Below, one piece after another: positions 1-8,893 of a DNA stretch of 64,000 nt; the first letter of the stretch is position 1, and each line of letters opens with the position of its first letter. The notes under the pieces were generated by a model. It was not told where the DNA came from, did no database searches, and saw only the letters and a list, made by a program, of their open reading frames with translations. This stretch comes from Bacillota bacterium (lineage in GTDB: Bacteria > Bacillota > Clostridia > Lachnospirales > Lachnospiraceae): positions 1-64,000 of the forward strand of contig JAEVYY010000015.1 in the NCBI GenBank assembly GCA_023392535.1. Reading direction: 5' to 3'. The translations under genes were made by a program, and so were the position numbers.

Positions 1-501
1 CGTCCGGAATCCGGACAGATTATGTGTAGGGACAGGAATGTCTTTGATAACTATCCGTCCTGGCTAAGTAATATCGGATATATACCACAGACGATCTATT
101 TATCAGATGATTCTATACGAGACAATATTGCTTTTGGAGTTCCGAAAGACGAAATAGATGACGCCAGAATTTGGAAAGTACTGGAAGAAGCACAGATGAA
201 GTATTTTGTGGAACAGCTTCCGGAAGGACTGGATACTTCCACGGGTGACAGGGGTGTCAGAATATCAGGCGGGGAGAGACAAAGACTCGGTATTGCAAGA
301 GCCCTATATCATAACCCAGATATTTTGGTGTTCGATGAAGCCACGTCGGCACTTGATAACGCAACTGAGAAAGCAGTCATGGAAGCCATTGAGAGCTTTC
401 ATGGCAAGAAGACATTGATTATTATTGCTCATAGACTGAATACACTGGAGCAATGCGATATTCTATACCGAGTCGAAAATGGAAAAATTGTGTCAGAATA
501 G
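1..501 (+). CDS. ABC-type glycan flippase, C-terminal ATPase part (5' end outside window)
   Basis: The frame is open from the left edge to a TAG at 499-501, so the membrane half and the Walker A motif lie outside the window. What remains is the second half of an ABC ATPase: the Q-loop region IPQTIYLSDDSI, the signature ISGGERQR, Walker B ILVFDEATSALD and the switch histidine in IIIAHRL. It matches the ATPase end of the complete transporter at 14948-16696 motif for motif, so the two are paralogues. By family this is an MsbA/PglK-type exporter that flips lipid-linked oligosaccharides across the membrane using ATP. Substrate cannot be told from this fragment. It may be the last gene of an upstream unit, because small hairpins and a repeat element follow it. 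Confidence 0.85.
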   Translation, partial: RPESGQIMCRDRNVFDNYPSWLSNIGYIPQTIYLSDDSIRDNIAFGVPKDEIDDARIWKVLEEAQMKYFVEQLPEGLDTSTGDRGVRISGGERQRLGIARALYHNPDILVFDEATSALDNATEKAVMEAIESFHGKKTLIIIAHRLNTLEQCDILYRVENGKIVSE

Positions 502-545
502 CAATCTTGTTTGATTGTAAGAACGGCAAAGCGTTCCTTTATTGT
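502..545 (+). terminator. Possible weak terminator after the ABC transporter fragment
   Basis: Directly after the stop codon are two short inverted repeats: CAATC (502-506) with GATTG (513-517), and GAACG (521-525) with CGTTC (532-536), the second followed by CTTTATTG. The stems have only 5 bp and the T-run is broken, so termination would be weak. The position suggests a 3' end but the structure alone does not prove it. Confidence 0.3.
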
Positions 546-562
546 GATACGTCTCCTATAAA

Positions 563-832
563 GATTCATGTGTCAAAAGCTTATTGTACTTGGCTTCGTC
601 AATTTGCACCTAAACTTACAAAATAAAAATTGATGCACAACATAGTTTGGTGAACAACTGTATGAAGCCGCTGGTACTTAGAACATGTATTTTATGTTCT
701 TATGTACCACTGCGAGCTAAATTCAAGCGGGAGCGTGTTGCGAATGAACTAAGTTGTGTATCAATTCGGATTCACCTAAATTGTGCAAATTGATGAATTC
801 AAATATATAAAAAGCTTTTGACACTTGAATCC
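563..832. repeat. 270 bp palindromic element with ~75-80 bp imperfect terminal inverted repeats
   Basis: This non-coding stretch between the ABC fragment and the first glycosyltransferase is one long imperfect palindrome. The left arm (563-646) and the reverse complement of the right arm (749-832) share GTGTCAAAAGCTT, TCAATTTGCAC and an ATTGATRCACAACWTAG motif in the same order and spacing. A further hairpin lies in the centre (about 671-713). No open reading frame or transposase is inside. A diverged copy of the left arm lies at 7341-7425. This could be a non-autonomous mobile element (MITE-like), a recombination site pair, or a large structured leader. I see no good promoter in it; a TTGACA at 819-824 has a TATAAA only 9 bp away. 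Confidence 0.7.
671..713. other. Central hairpin of the palindromic element
   Basis: GGTAC (673-677) with GAACAT (681-686) can pair with ATGTTC (694-699) and GTACC (704-708), with one extra base in the right arm and a loop of about 7 nt; flanking CGC/GCG bases may extend it. It makes the inner stem of the 563-832 palindrome. It is not followed by a T-run, so it is not a typical terminator. Confidence 0.6.
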
Positions 833-861
833 TATAAATGAAACAAAAAGAAAGGGCACAT

Positions 862-1902
862 ATGTTAGGAACAGAACTGTTAAAGGGACAAGGATTAGGA
901 AACCAATTATTTTGTTATGTAACGACCAGATGTATTGCGATGGAAAAAGGATATGATTACAGTATTCTTGGAAGTGAAACACTGGCGAATAATATTCACA
1001 GTAATTGTGGTCTGTACTTTATGGATCTGGAATTTGGCGTACCTTCCAAAAGAGAAGATTATACAAGAGAATATTGGGAAAAAGAGGACCGATTATTTTT
1101 ACCGAATTCCCGTCACGATTTGGAGCATGGTGCCTATGTAACAGGAACAGATCAGGCGTTATTGAATATCGAAGATAATGTACTGATAGCCGGAAATATG
1201 CAGGCAGAAGATTATTATAGAACATACAAAGAGGATATTAAGAAATGGCTCAAGGTAAAACCGGAGTATGACTGCTATGAGTACAGCAGGGACAACCTTT
1301 GCATCCTACATCTTCGGTGTACGGATTATATGGATTCACCGGAATTGTTTTTAAGGCGTAAGTATTGGCTGGATGGCATGAAGAATATGCGCAAGATCAG
1401 GTCTGATATGGAATTCATGATTATTACCAATGATATCAAAGAAGCGGAAAAGCTGATACCAGGTGTAAAGGCGTACAATTTTAATCTTGCCAAAGATTAT
1501 GCGATTATTAAAAATGCAAGGTATCTATTATTGGCCAATTCTTCGTTTACTTACTTTCCTGCATTTACAAGTGATGTGGAACAATATGTAATAGCCCCGA
1601 AATACTGGGCTCGTCATAATGTATCAGATGGTTATTGGGCATCTGAACAGAATATCTATGAGGAATTTCATTATATGGATAGGAAAGGGAGTATCTTTAC
1701 AGCAGAAGAATGCAGGAAGGAACTGGAAGTTTATAAAAAGAACTCCAAAAAGTACCGTCGATTGAATATAAGGCCACAAGGTATTTTGTTACAAATGTAT
1801 CAGTTAAACAGTAAATATATCCATGGGAAGCATTATTTGACGAGAATCTATCGTGGACTACAAAGAAGAATCAGAAAATATGCTGGCCATGGCAGGAGAT
1901 AA
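862..1902 (+). CDS. GT11-like glycosyltransferase (alpha-1,2-fucosyltransferase family)
   Basis: The 346-residue protein begins with the family's N-terminal nucleotide-binding loop GQGLGNQ (residues 9-15) and carries HLRCTDY at 150-156, corresponding to the HxRRxDY motif of GT11 enzymes. GT11 proteins transfer L-fucose, or sometimes another sugar, from a GDP donor to galactose in O-antigens and host-like glycans. Here the second arginine of the motif is a cysteine, so donor preference is uncertain. An ATG at 838 is in frame, but the ATG at 862 has the ribosome binding site AGAAAGG and places the motif at the usual distance from the N terminus, so I chose it. First gene of a tight six-gene cassette ending at 7368; its 5' end abuts the palindromic element. 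No membrane segments. Confidence 0.75.
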   Translation: MLGTELLKGQGLGNQLFCYVTTRCIAMEKGYDYSILGSETLANNIHSNCGLYFMDLEFGVPSKREDYTREYWEKEDRLFLPNSRHDLEHGAYVTGTDQALLNIEDNVLIAGNMQAEDYYRTYKEDIKKWLKVKPEYDCYEYSRDNLCILHLRCTDYMDSPELFLRRKYWLDGMKNMRKIRSDMEFMIITNDIKEAEKLIPGVKAYNFNLAKDYAIIKNARYLLLANSSFTYFPAFTSDVEQYVIAPKYWARHNVSDGYWASEQNIYEEFHYMDRKGSIFTAEECRKELEVYKKNSKKYRRLNIRPQGILLQMYQLNSKYIHGKHYLTRIYRGLQRRIRKYAGHGRR

Positions 1903-1907
1903 ATAAA

Positions 1908-3560
1908 ATGGTTTTAAGTCAGACTAATAGAAGTGAAAATGATGGTAACTATAAGCAAATGAATTTGCGGGAAAAATTAATACAAAATAAATTGGAAATA
2001 GTGTTATGTATACTTGCATTTGGATTTTTCTTATACATGGCCATGAATAAGTTAATGGCCACGCCACTATGGCTGGATGAAACACTGGAGTATTATATCT
2101 CAAAATATATGACAGGAGAGATTCCATGGTATAGTAATAATGGAATTATGGGAACTACGAACATGTATCAGAGGATGCTGGGCGCGTTCCAGCCACCGCT
2201 GTATAATTTTCTGATGTACTTCTGGATCGGAATCCGTGATACCGAGTGGTGGTTTCGTATCTGGAATGTATTGATGAGTGCTCTTGCCGCTATGGGTATC
2301 TACAAAACGGTAAAGAGACTAAGTTCTTATCGGGTGGCGGCTCTTTCTGTTGTCATTTATTCCTGTGTTTATCAGGTCATTTACTATACACAGGAGTGTG
2401 CGGAATATTCCATGCAATTAATGTCGATTGCTTGGCTTGTGTATTTTTACTTTCAACTTTTTGAGAACAATGATTTAAAAAATATGATCTGGTTCGCAGT
2501 GTTTTGCAGTATTGCGATGTATACTCAGTATGGGGCGGCATTTGTGGTGGTTCCCATGTTATTGAGTATTCTGATTCGAGTATTTCAATCGAAAAGTGCG
2601 GTTGCTATCAGGCAGATCGTGGTCGTATATTTGCTTACCTTTCTGGCAGCTGCAGTTCCACTGATTGTATGTTTTCTGATTCCACAGATGAAGAATCAAG
2701 TGCCATCTTCTGAGAATGTGGAAGCATGGAATTTTTATAATAATAGTGTGTTGCAGGATTTCTTGCAAATGTTTTTGGATGTATTTAGATGGAACACCAT
2801 TGAATCCATAACCAGATTTTATTATCCAGCCCTTGCAGCCAGTCTCGGATTACTGTTACTTGCTATCTTTTTGTGGGTATTCAGCAAGGATAAATTATTG
2901 AAACATTTGTTACTATGTAATGTGGCGACTTGGATATTATTTTATATTCCGACCAGAGCAGGTATTTATGGAAGGGGATATTTTGGATTTCGTTATAACA
3001 TCTTCTTTATTCCTTTATGGCTGATAAGTATCGTCTACCTGTTATATGAATTATATCGTGTCATGGGACGGATGCAAAATGTACAGAGCAGAAGAAATGC
3101 ACAGCGTTTATACGGTATTCTTATGATGATTTTAGCTGCGGGATATTGTATTTATGGGGCACATCAAATTCATAAAGGATGGGAAAAAGCAGATACAAGG
3201 GGTTGCGTAAAGGCTTGGTATGAAAAAGAAGGCTATCAGGTACCGACATTTGTTGAGATTAACCAAGCGCCAAGTTTTTCCTATTATTTTGAGCATGATG
3301 CCAGGTATCAGTCTGAATATGAAAAAAACATATACAGAGAAGAAATTCAAATTGGTTATGTCGAAGATAGCTATGCAGAGGAATATGCCCAATATGATGA
3401 TTACCTGAAAAATACATTTGGATACAAGCTTCCGAATGAGATGTATCTCTTTGTTGGAAATAAAGAAGAATCCAGATTATTTTCAGTATTACAGGATAAA
3501 GGTTATCAGATAGAGGAAGTCTATAAGACGACTGCTCAGCTCTATTACGCGCACAAATAA
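1908..3560 (+). CDS. Polytopic GT-C membrane glycosyltransferase (ArnT/PMT-like)
   Basis: This 550-residue protein has about ten hydrophobic helices and an acidic pair WLDE (D57-E58) just after the first helix. That arrangement is the catalytic loop of GT-C enzymes, which use polyprenyl-phosphate sugars outside the membrane. A QPPLYNF segment follows in the same outer loop, as in ArnT/PMT-like proteins. The C-terminal ~120 residues are soluble and extracytoplasmic or cytoplasmic. AGGAG lies 9 bases before the ATG, and the gene starts 5 bases after the GT11-like gene, so they are co-transcribed. Likely role: adding a side-chain sugar to the exported glycan. Donor unknown; a GtrB-like polyprenyl-phosphate sugar synthase is encoded at 34040-34978. 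Confidence 0.7.
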   Translation: MVLSQTNRSENDGNYKQMNLREKLIQNKLEIVLCILAFGFFLYMAMNKLMATPLWLDETLEYYISKYMTGEIPWYSNNGIMGTTNMYQRMLGAFQPPLYNFLMYFWIGIRDTEWWFRIWNVLMSALAAMGIYKTVKRLSSYRVAALSVVIYSCVYQVIYYTQECAEYSMQLMSIAWLVYFYFQLFENNDLKNMIWFAVFCSIAMYTQYGAAFVVVPMLLSILIRVFQSKSAVAIRQIVVVYLLTFLAAAVPLIVCFLIPQMKNQVPSSENVEAWNFYNNSVLQDFLQMFLDVFRWNTIESITRFYYPALAASLGLLLLAIFLWVFSKDKLLKHLLLCNVATWILFYIPTRAGIYGRGYFGFRYNIFFIPLWLISIVYLLYELYRVMGRMQNVQSRRNAQRLYGILMMILAAGYCIYGAHQIHKGWEKADTRGCVKAWYEKEGYQVPTFVEINQAPSFSYYFEHDARYQSEYEKNIYREEIQIGYVEDSYAEEYAQYDDYLKNTFGYKLPNEMYLFVGNKEESRLFSVLQDKGYQIEEVYKTTAQLYYAHK

Positions 3561-3580
3561 GTAGATGGAAGGACTATGTT

Positions 3581-4288
3581 ATGAGTGAAATCAAAAACGG
3601 AAAATTACAGCTGCCAAATGTTACTTTACTAGCTATGACAAGTGTAAAAATAAAAGAAACCATAAAAGCAATGCAGTATAGTATGCAGGGAATCGATTTT
3701 GCAGAAGCGGTTCTGATCACTCACAGGAAACCGTTCTTTCTTCCAAAAGAAATCACTTATAAACGCATTGATAAGCTGACGGATATTGATCGATTTAATT
3801 ACGAGACTGTATATAATATGGGCGAATATGCAGACACTGATTTTGCATTATTAGTGCATTATGATGGATTTGTGGTACATCCGGAAATGTGGCGCGATGA
3901 ATTTCTAGAATATGATTATATCGGTTCTCCATGGCCTCTCCCTAAGGAGGGGGATATAACGACCTATCGTGATATCTATGGTAACATCTGCCGAGTCGGT
4001 AACAGCGTGTCGCTTAGAAGCAAACGCCTCATGGATTTTCCAAAGAAGGCAGATATCCCTTGGACGGGAGAAGAGAAGGATGGCTTCGTGTATTATAATG
4101 AAGACGGATTCATCTGCTGTAAGATCAGGCACTTACTAGAGGCAGAAGGTATGAAGATCGCACCCATAGAAGTTGCAAAATACTTTGGGCACGAGAATAT
4201 GATCCCGGAGATAGAGGGAATCACCCCGTTTGTATTCCATAAATGGTATGGAACCAATGCACAGTATCCTAATTTTTGTAAAAAGTAA
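3581..4288 (+). CDS. DUF5672-type putative glycosyltransferase
   Basis: The 235-residue protein has no membrane segment. It begins with a strand and helix region (LPNVTLLAMTSVKIKET), then an acidic substrate loop ending in DYIGSPWP at about residue 110, a VGNSVSLRSK segment, and NEDGFIC near residue 170. This pattern is what I recall from the DUF5672 family, often found among capsule genes and thought to have a GT-A-like fold; the assignment is from memory of the family, not a search. It sits between a GT-C enzyme and a GT17 enzyme with 20 and 15 base gaps, so a role as another transferase of the same repeat unit is likely. Reaction unknown. Confidence 0.6.
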   Translation: MSEIKNGKLQLPNVTLLAMTSVKIKETIKAMQYSMQGIDFAEAVLITHRKPFFLPKEITYKRIDKLTDIDRFNYETVYNMGEYADTDFALLVHYDGFVVHPEMWRDEFLEYDYIGSPWPLPKEGDITTYRDIYGNICRVGNSVSLRSKRLMDFPKKADIPWTGEEKDGFVYYNEDGFICCKIRHLLEAEGMKIAPIEVAKYFGHENMIPEIEGITPFVFHKWYGTNAQYPNFCKK

Positions 4289-4303
4289 AACAGGAGAATA
4301 GAA

Positions 4304-5281
4304 ATGGTATATGATTGTTTTCAATTCTTTAATGAACTGGATATCCTGAAATTAAGATTGCATGTGATGGCACCGGTGATCGACAGGTTCGTGATCAGTG
4401 AAGCAACCGAGACTTTTTCTGGCATGAAAAAGCCATTGTATTACGAAGAGAATAAAGAAATGTTTGCGGAATTTGCAGATAAGATCATTCACGTAGTGGT
4501 AGAAGATACGCCGGAAGGCGATACACATGATCGGGATACCTTTCAAAAGAATGCGGTTGGAAGGGGACTGACGGACTGTAAAGATGACGATATTGTCATT
4601 TTTAGTGATCTGGATGAGATTCCTAATCCAGAGAAAGTAAAACAGGTGATAGAAACAATCCAGAAAAATAAAGAAGATGCGCAGAATAAAGTGTATCACA
4701 TGGCACAGCGCTTATTTTATTGTTATCTGAATATGGAGGAAGTCTCCGGAAAACTTCTGGCATACTGTGGAGAGTTCGAAGGTGTGGAACAAAAACAATG
4801 GCTTGGCACCAAGATATGCAGGTATGCTGTTGCAAAGACAATGCCGCTTGGGGAACTGAGATGGCCAAAGTGCAAGGAATTCGGTGTCCGTGTAGCAGAT
4901 GGTGGATGGCATTTTGGTTATATGGGTGGAAGTAAAGAAGCCGACGTTCGGAAGAGAGTAGCAGAAAAAGTACGTTCAGCTGCGCATCAGGAATATAACA
5001 ATAAAACAATTTTGTCAGAGGTGGATGATAAAATAAAAGATGGTGAAGATATTTTTGGAAGGGATGCCTGTTTTGTACAGACAGAAATAGACGATACGTA
5101 CCCTGTTTATTTAAGAGACCATCAGGAAGAATATGCACATCTGATCAAACAGAAAGAATCAAAAGGAACAATAATAAGGCGACATATCCGAAGGAGATGT
5201 CGAACTATCTACCGGACGCTACTTACAGGGATAAAGAGGAGCGTAAAGCGGATTTGTCAGAAATATAGGAGCAGAATATGA
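4304..5281 (+). CDS. GT17-family glycosyltransferase (MGAT3-like)
   Basis: This 325-residue protein opens with the GT17 hallmark MVYDCFQFFNELDIL and continues with FVISEATETFSG and a DLDEIP segment whose D102-x-D104 would bind the metal and nucleotide. GT17 is the family of the eukaryotic bisecting GlcNAc transferase MGAT3 and is found patchily in bacterial polysaccharide loci. The last ~40 residues are very basic, with several Arg-Arg pairs, perhaps for membrane contact. Its stop overlaps the start of the next gene (ATGA), so the two are translated together. Donor is probably a UDP-sugar by family; acceptor unknown. Confidence 0.75.
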   Translation: MVYDCFQFFNELDILKLRLHVMAPVIDRFVISEATETFSGMKKPLYYEENKEMFAEFADKIIHVVVEDTPEGDTHDRDTFQKNAVGRGLTDCKDDDIVIFSDLDEIPNPEKVKQVIETIQKNKEDAQNKVYHMAQRLFYCYLNMEEVSGKLLAYCGEFEGVEQKQWLGTKICRYAVAKTMPLGELRWPKCKEFGVRVADGGWHFGYMGGSKEADVRKRVAEKVRSAAHQEYNNKTILSEVDDKIKDGEDIFGRDACFVQTEIDDTYPVYLRDHQEEYAHLIKQKESKGTIIRRHIRRRCRTIYRTLLTGIKRSVKRICQKYRSRI

Positions 5282-6168
5282 AAAAGGATGGAAAAGTGTC
5301 CATTTGTATTCCTACTTATAACAATGTTGCTGAAGTAAAGCAACTGATGGAGTCCATACGGATACAGACCTATACGAATATTGAAATTAATATCACAGAT
5401 GATTCCACTAACATGGAAATTGAAGAACTGATGAATCAATATGTGGATGATAGAATCCGCTATGTGCATAACCATCAGAAACTGGGACATATCTATAATT
5501 GGAATGCTGCCATCCGGATGGCGACTGGAGAATATATCAAAATTATGTTCAGTGATGATTGGTTCACCTATACGGACAGCTTGGAACGTTACGTGCGTTT
5601 GCTGGAAGAACATCCGGAAGCTGATTTCGCCTTTTCATCCAGCATGCAGGTTTCCGACAGTGGTTCTTATGAAAGAACGATATCGGAAGAGTTTATTACA
5701 AGCCTTAACAGAGACTACACCCGAATTTTTCGAGGAAATCAGGCGGGAGCACCAAGTGGTACGATCTATCGGAATAATGGAATCCTTTTTGATGAGAAGA
5801 GTAACTGGGCTTCTGACCTTGAACTGTATCTGCATTTGTTAAGCGTGAACCCAAGGTTTGCCTATACGCATGATCCGCTTATTTCCATTGGTTTACACGG
5901 AGAACAGTACACACACATGTTTTCAGAAAAGGACAATAGAATTTTCTATGATTATCTATTCATGTATGAAAAATATAGCTTACAGAATAATAGAGAATGC
6001 AGACAATTTTTTATGGATGAATATATCTTGAAATTTAATAAAGGGATGAAGATGGCGATGCGTTGCGGACATACGCCTTTGGGATATTGGAGCGAGAGGA
6101 TCCCCTATTTATGGCAGAATAGAGTAGTCGATTATTGGAATGCACTTGTCAAAAAGATAGGGAAATAA
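5278..6168 (+). CDS. GT2-family glycosyltransferase
   Basis: The 296-residue protein has a typical GT-A N terminus, KVSICIPTYNN, followed by an SIRIQTYTNIEI segment and an acidic site at FSDDW (about residue 92), the likely metal and nucleotide-sugar site. There are no membrane helices, so it acts at the inner face of the membrane on a lipid-linked acceptor. It overlaps the GT17 gene by 4 bases and is 12 bases ahead of the polymerase-like gene. The family is broad, so donor sugar and linkage cannot be predicted. Confidence 0.8.
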   Translation: MKKDGKVSICIPTYNNVAEVKQLMESIRIQTYTNIEINITDDSTNMEIEELMNQYVDDRIRYVHNHQKLGHIYNWNAAIRMATGEYIKIMFSDDWFTYTDSLERYVRLLEEHPEADFAFSSSMQVSDSGSYERTISEEFITSLNRDYTRIFRGNQAGAPSGTIYRNNGILFDEKSNWASDLELYLHLLSVNPRFAYTHDPLISIGLHGEQYTHMFSEKDNRIFYDYLFMYEKYSLQNNRECRQFFMDEYILKFNKGMKMAMRCGHTPLGYWSERIPYLWQNRVVDYWNALVKKIGK

Positions 6169-6180
6169 GAGGGATAGCCA

Positions 6181-7368
6181 ATGAAATTTAGTAAGCAGAA
6201 AGAAACGATCATAAATTGTTTTTTCTATATCGGCTTTTTGACTGAGATTTTAATTGTCTTAATTGATAAAAGTGCTTATATTAATCCTGTGGAAGGAATG
6301 ATGTTCCGCATTACTTTTGTCCTATTTGGATGTAAAGTACTTTTCACTCGCTACAGTAGGAAAGAATGGCTTCTGATAATAGGTTTTTGTGTAATGGGAC
6401 TGGTCTCTTATCTGTATGCGGACAGGGATGAGGTACTACGTATTGTAATGTTCGTGGCTGCATCCAAGAATATATCTCTACGTAAAATGATGGAAGTAAC
6501 ATTTTATACGGTACTGTTCGGAGTGTTACTACTGATGTTGCTTGCGATAACGGGAGTATTTGGGACGATGACGCTGGATGTCGATTACGGAAGAGGTGGC
6601 GTGGAAACCAGATATTGTATCGGGTTGGGGCACCCCAATGCATTGCATTGCATGATATTTACAACCGTATTACTTGGAATGTATTTGTATTTGGAGAAGA
6701 TGAAGTGGTATGTATTTCTCCTATTGTTTTTTGGAAATATTGGATTATATACATTGACCACCTCCAAAACTGGCGTATTAATTATAACAGCAACCTTATG
6801 TGTGGGTCTGCTGATCCGCTATGGACGAGGTGTCCGGGATAGCCGATGGTTTTATCGAGCGGGAATCACAGTTTTTATCGCATCGGTCCTATTTACACTT
6901 GTGATGGCAAGATTCGGATATACACAAGGTCCTTTTCGAGGATTGGATATCATGTTGAATAATCGTATCAGTTATGCCATTCTCTGGGGCGGAATGTATA
7001 AGTGGAATTTATTTGGACATCCGGCACTGCTGGAGACAGACTATTTTGATATGGGATTCAGCCGCCTGTTTTACTGGTATGGTTATCTACCGGCTGCAGT
7101 ATATTTGCTGGTAAATTTATTTATGTTATTCTATTTTTATAAAAAGAAAGATGCCAATGCGGTCATGTTAATGATCCTGTTGACTGGTTATACAACAGTG
7201 GAAGCACATATTATATCGGTATATCTTGCAAGAAATTATATTCTGTTATTATTGATCGGTACATGGAACGATATCTTCCATGTGACAGATCCGCAGGAAG
7301 ACTATATATGGGAAGTATCATGGAAGATATTGTCTGGTAGGATTAAAGTGTCAAAAACTTATCACTGA
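6181..7368 (+). CDS. Wzy-like polysaccharide polymerase / O-antigen ligase family membrane protein
   Basis: The 395-residue protein is almost wholly hydrophobic, with about ten membrane helices and a larger outer loop in the middle region that holds arginine residues (GVETRYCIGLGHPN near residue 145). This is the usual form of Wzy polymerases and the O-antigen ligase superfamily, which have little sequence identity but similar topology. Role: joining repeat units on the outer face. An oddity is that its last seven codons and stop lie in the ~80 bp repeat at 7341-7425, so recombination at the repeat may have set its C terminus. Last gene of the repeat-flanked cassette. Confidence 0.7.
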   Translation: MKFSKQKETIINCFFYIGFLTEILIVLIDKSAYINPVEGMMFRITFVLFGCKVLFTRYSRKEWLLIIGFCVMGLVSYLYADRDEVLRIVMFVAASKNISLRKMMEVTFYTVLFGVLLLMLLAITGVFGTMTLDVDYGRGGVETRYCIGLGHPNALHCMIFTTVLLGMYLYLEKMKWYVFLLLFFGNIGLYTLTTSKTGVLIITATLCVGLLIRYGRGVRDSRWFYRAGITVFIASVLFTLVMARFGYTQGPFRGLDIMLNNRISYAILWGGMYKWNLFGHPALLETDYFDMGFSRLFYWYGYLPAAVYLLVNLFMLFYFYKKKDANAVMLMILLTGYTTVEAHIISVYLARNYILLLLIGTWNDIFHVTDPQEDYIWEVSWKILSGRIKVSKTYH

Positions 7369-7425
7369 ACTTGGCTTCGTCAATTTGCACATATACTTGC
7401 AAAACAAAAATAGATGCATAACAAA
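7341..7425 (+). repeat. Direct repeat copy of the left arm of the 563-832 element
   Basis: GTGTCAAAAACTTAT at 7348 and TTGGCTTCGTCAATTTGCAC just after it match 570-610 closely, including 22 identical bases in the central block. The rest (ACTTRCAAAAYAAAAATNGATGCAYAACA) is also similar, with a few changes and a small length difference. The copy starts inside the end of the polymerase gene and finishes shortly before the WbaP start. With 563-646 it flanks genes 862-7368 as a direct repeat, a layout that allows loss or exchange of the cassette. Confidence 0.75.
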
Positions 7426-7448
7426 GCAGCGTAGAAATGAGGAAAGCA

Positions 7449-8870
7449 ATGAATCAATATAATCAGAGAAACAGAATCGTAGAGTTATATTGTCTGTTAG
7501 CAGCAGATCTTTTGTCTATTGTTATATCATATGCATTGGCGGTATTGATTCGTTTTGGGTCTCTGCAGTCTTTATGGAGAGGTGAAATTCATTTATTGGT
7601 ATGCCTTTGCTTTTTGCTGTTCAGTACCATATTCAGTCTGCTTTTGGATTGGAATAGAGGCTTTATCAAAAGAGGATATTTTATCGAATTCACAACAGTC
7701 TTAAAATATAATGGTATCATGGTTGCCAGTATCGGCTTTTTACTATTTTTGACAAAACAGGCAGAATTTTTGTCGAGGCTTACGATTGGATACTTTTTTC
7801 TGATCAACCTTGTTTTGACATATATGTCACATGTAGCGGTAAAGAAGTTACTGATTGAATATCTGAAAAGCGAACATTGTAAGGTTCAGATCATGATAAT
7901 CACAGAGGAAGAGAATGCCAAAGATACCATTCTGCACTTACAGAAAGCACTCCCCATTAATTATGAGGTATCAGCAATTACGCTGATGGATGCGGATAGA
8001 GCAGGCCAAACGATTTTAAATATTCCGATTGTAGCGAATAAAAAGAACCTTATGGATGTAGCAAAAAAGTTGCCATTGGATGAGGTATTTCTGCGTTTAG
8101 AAAAGGAACCAAATTCAAAAATCAGAGAAATTATCCAGGATTGTGAAGAGATGGGAATCATCTGCCATTATAGTATGGATATCATGGATTGGAATGCGAG
8201 AGAACGGCATATAGGCAAGTTTGGCGAATATACAGTTGTTACATATTCGATTTACAATATTGATTATAGAAGAAGAATGATCAAAAGAGGCATGGATATC
8301 ATTGGCAGTATCGTGGGACTTGGTATCACTGCAATTGTTGCACCCTTTGTAGCAATTGCTATCAAGATTGAATCAAAAGGTCCCATCTTTTTTTCACAGG
8401 TTAGGATCGGTAAAAATGGAAGACGTTTCAGTATTTATAAATTCCGTTCGATGTATATCGATGCAGAAGAACGGAAAAAAGAACTGGAGGCTAAAAATGA
8501 GATCAAAGGTCTGATGTTTAAAATAGAAAATGACCCTCGTGTCACAAAAGTCGGGAAATTTTTGCGTAAGACAAGTATAGATGAATTGCCCCAATTCTAC
8601 AATATTTTAAGAGGTGATATGAGCCTTGTGGGGACAAGGCCGCCAACGGTGGATGAGTTCGATAAGTACAATATCCATTACCGCAGACGTCTGAGTATGA
8701 CTCCGGGGCTTACTGGTCTATGGCAGGTGAGCGGCAGGAGCAACGTAGAAGATTTTGATGATGTGGTGAAATACGATCTGGAATATATTGACAAATGGTC
8801 CCTAAGTCTGGATGTGAAGATTTTATTGCAGACCTTGGTCGTTGTATTTGTTGGAAGAGGTTCAAAATAG
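7449..8870 (+). CDS. Polyprenyl glycosylphosphotransferase (WbaP/WcaJ-type initiating enzyme)
   Basis: This 473-residue protein has four to five N-terminal membrane helices, a soluble Rossmann-like middle, and a C-terminal catalytic domain from about residue 275. The catalytic part shows a re-entrant helix (KRGMDIIGSIVGLG), KFRSM, SIDELPQ, GTRPP and PGLTGLWQVSGRS, all hallmarks of enzymes that move a sugar phosphate from a UDP-sugar to undecaprenyl phosphate. It therefore starts the repeat unit. The donor may be glucose, galactose or a modified amino sugar; motifs do not decide. An ATG at 7437 is in frame, but AGGA at 7440-7443 supports the ATG at 7449. It begins just after the repeat copy, so the repeat may carry its leader. 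Confidence 0.9.
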   Translation: MNQYNQRNRIVELYCLLAADLLSIVISYALAVLIRFGSLQSLWRGEIHLLVCLCFLLFSTIFSLLLDWNRGFIKRGYFIEFTTVLKYNGIMVASIGFLLFLTKQAEFLSRLTIGYFFLINLVLTYMSHVAVKKLLIEYLKSEHCKVQIMIITEEENAKDTILHLQKALPINYEVSAITLMDADRAGQTILNIPIVANKKNLMDVAKKLPLDEVFLRLEKEPNSKIREIIQDCEEMGIICHYSMDIMDWNARERHIGKFGEYTVVTYSIYNIDYRRRMIKRGMDIIGSIVGLGITAIVAPFVAIAIKIESKGPIFFSQVRIGKNGRRFSIYKFRSMYIDAEERKKELEAKNEIKGLMFKIENDPRVTKVGKFLRKTSIDELPQFYNILRGDMSLVGTRPPTVDEFDKYNIHYRRRLSMTPGLTGLWQVSGRSNVEDFDDVVKYDLEYIDKWSLSLDVKILLQTLVVVFVGRGSK

Positions 8871-8893
8871 GAAGCGGTTAGGAGTGGATAAAA

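Noticed and set aside
819..836. TTGACA followed by TATAAA in the right arm of the palindromic element
   Set aside because: The hexamers are only about 9 bases apart; a working promoter needs about 17.
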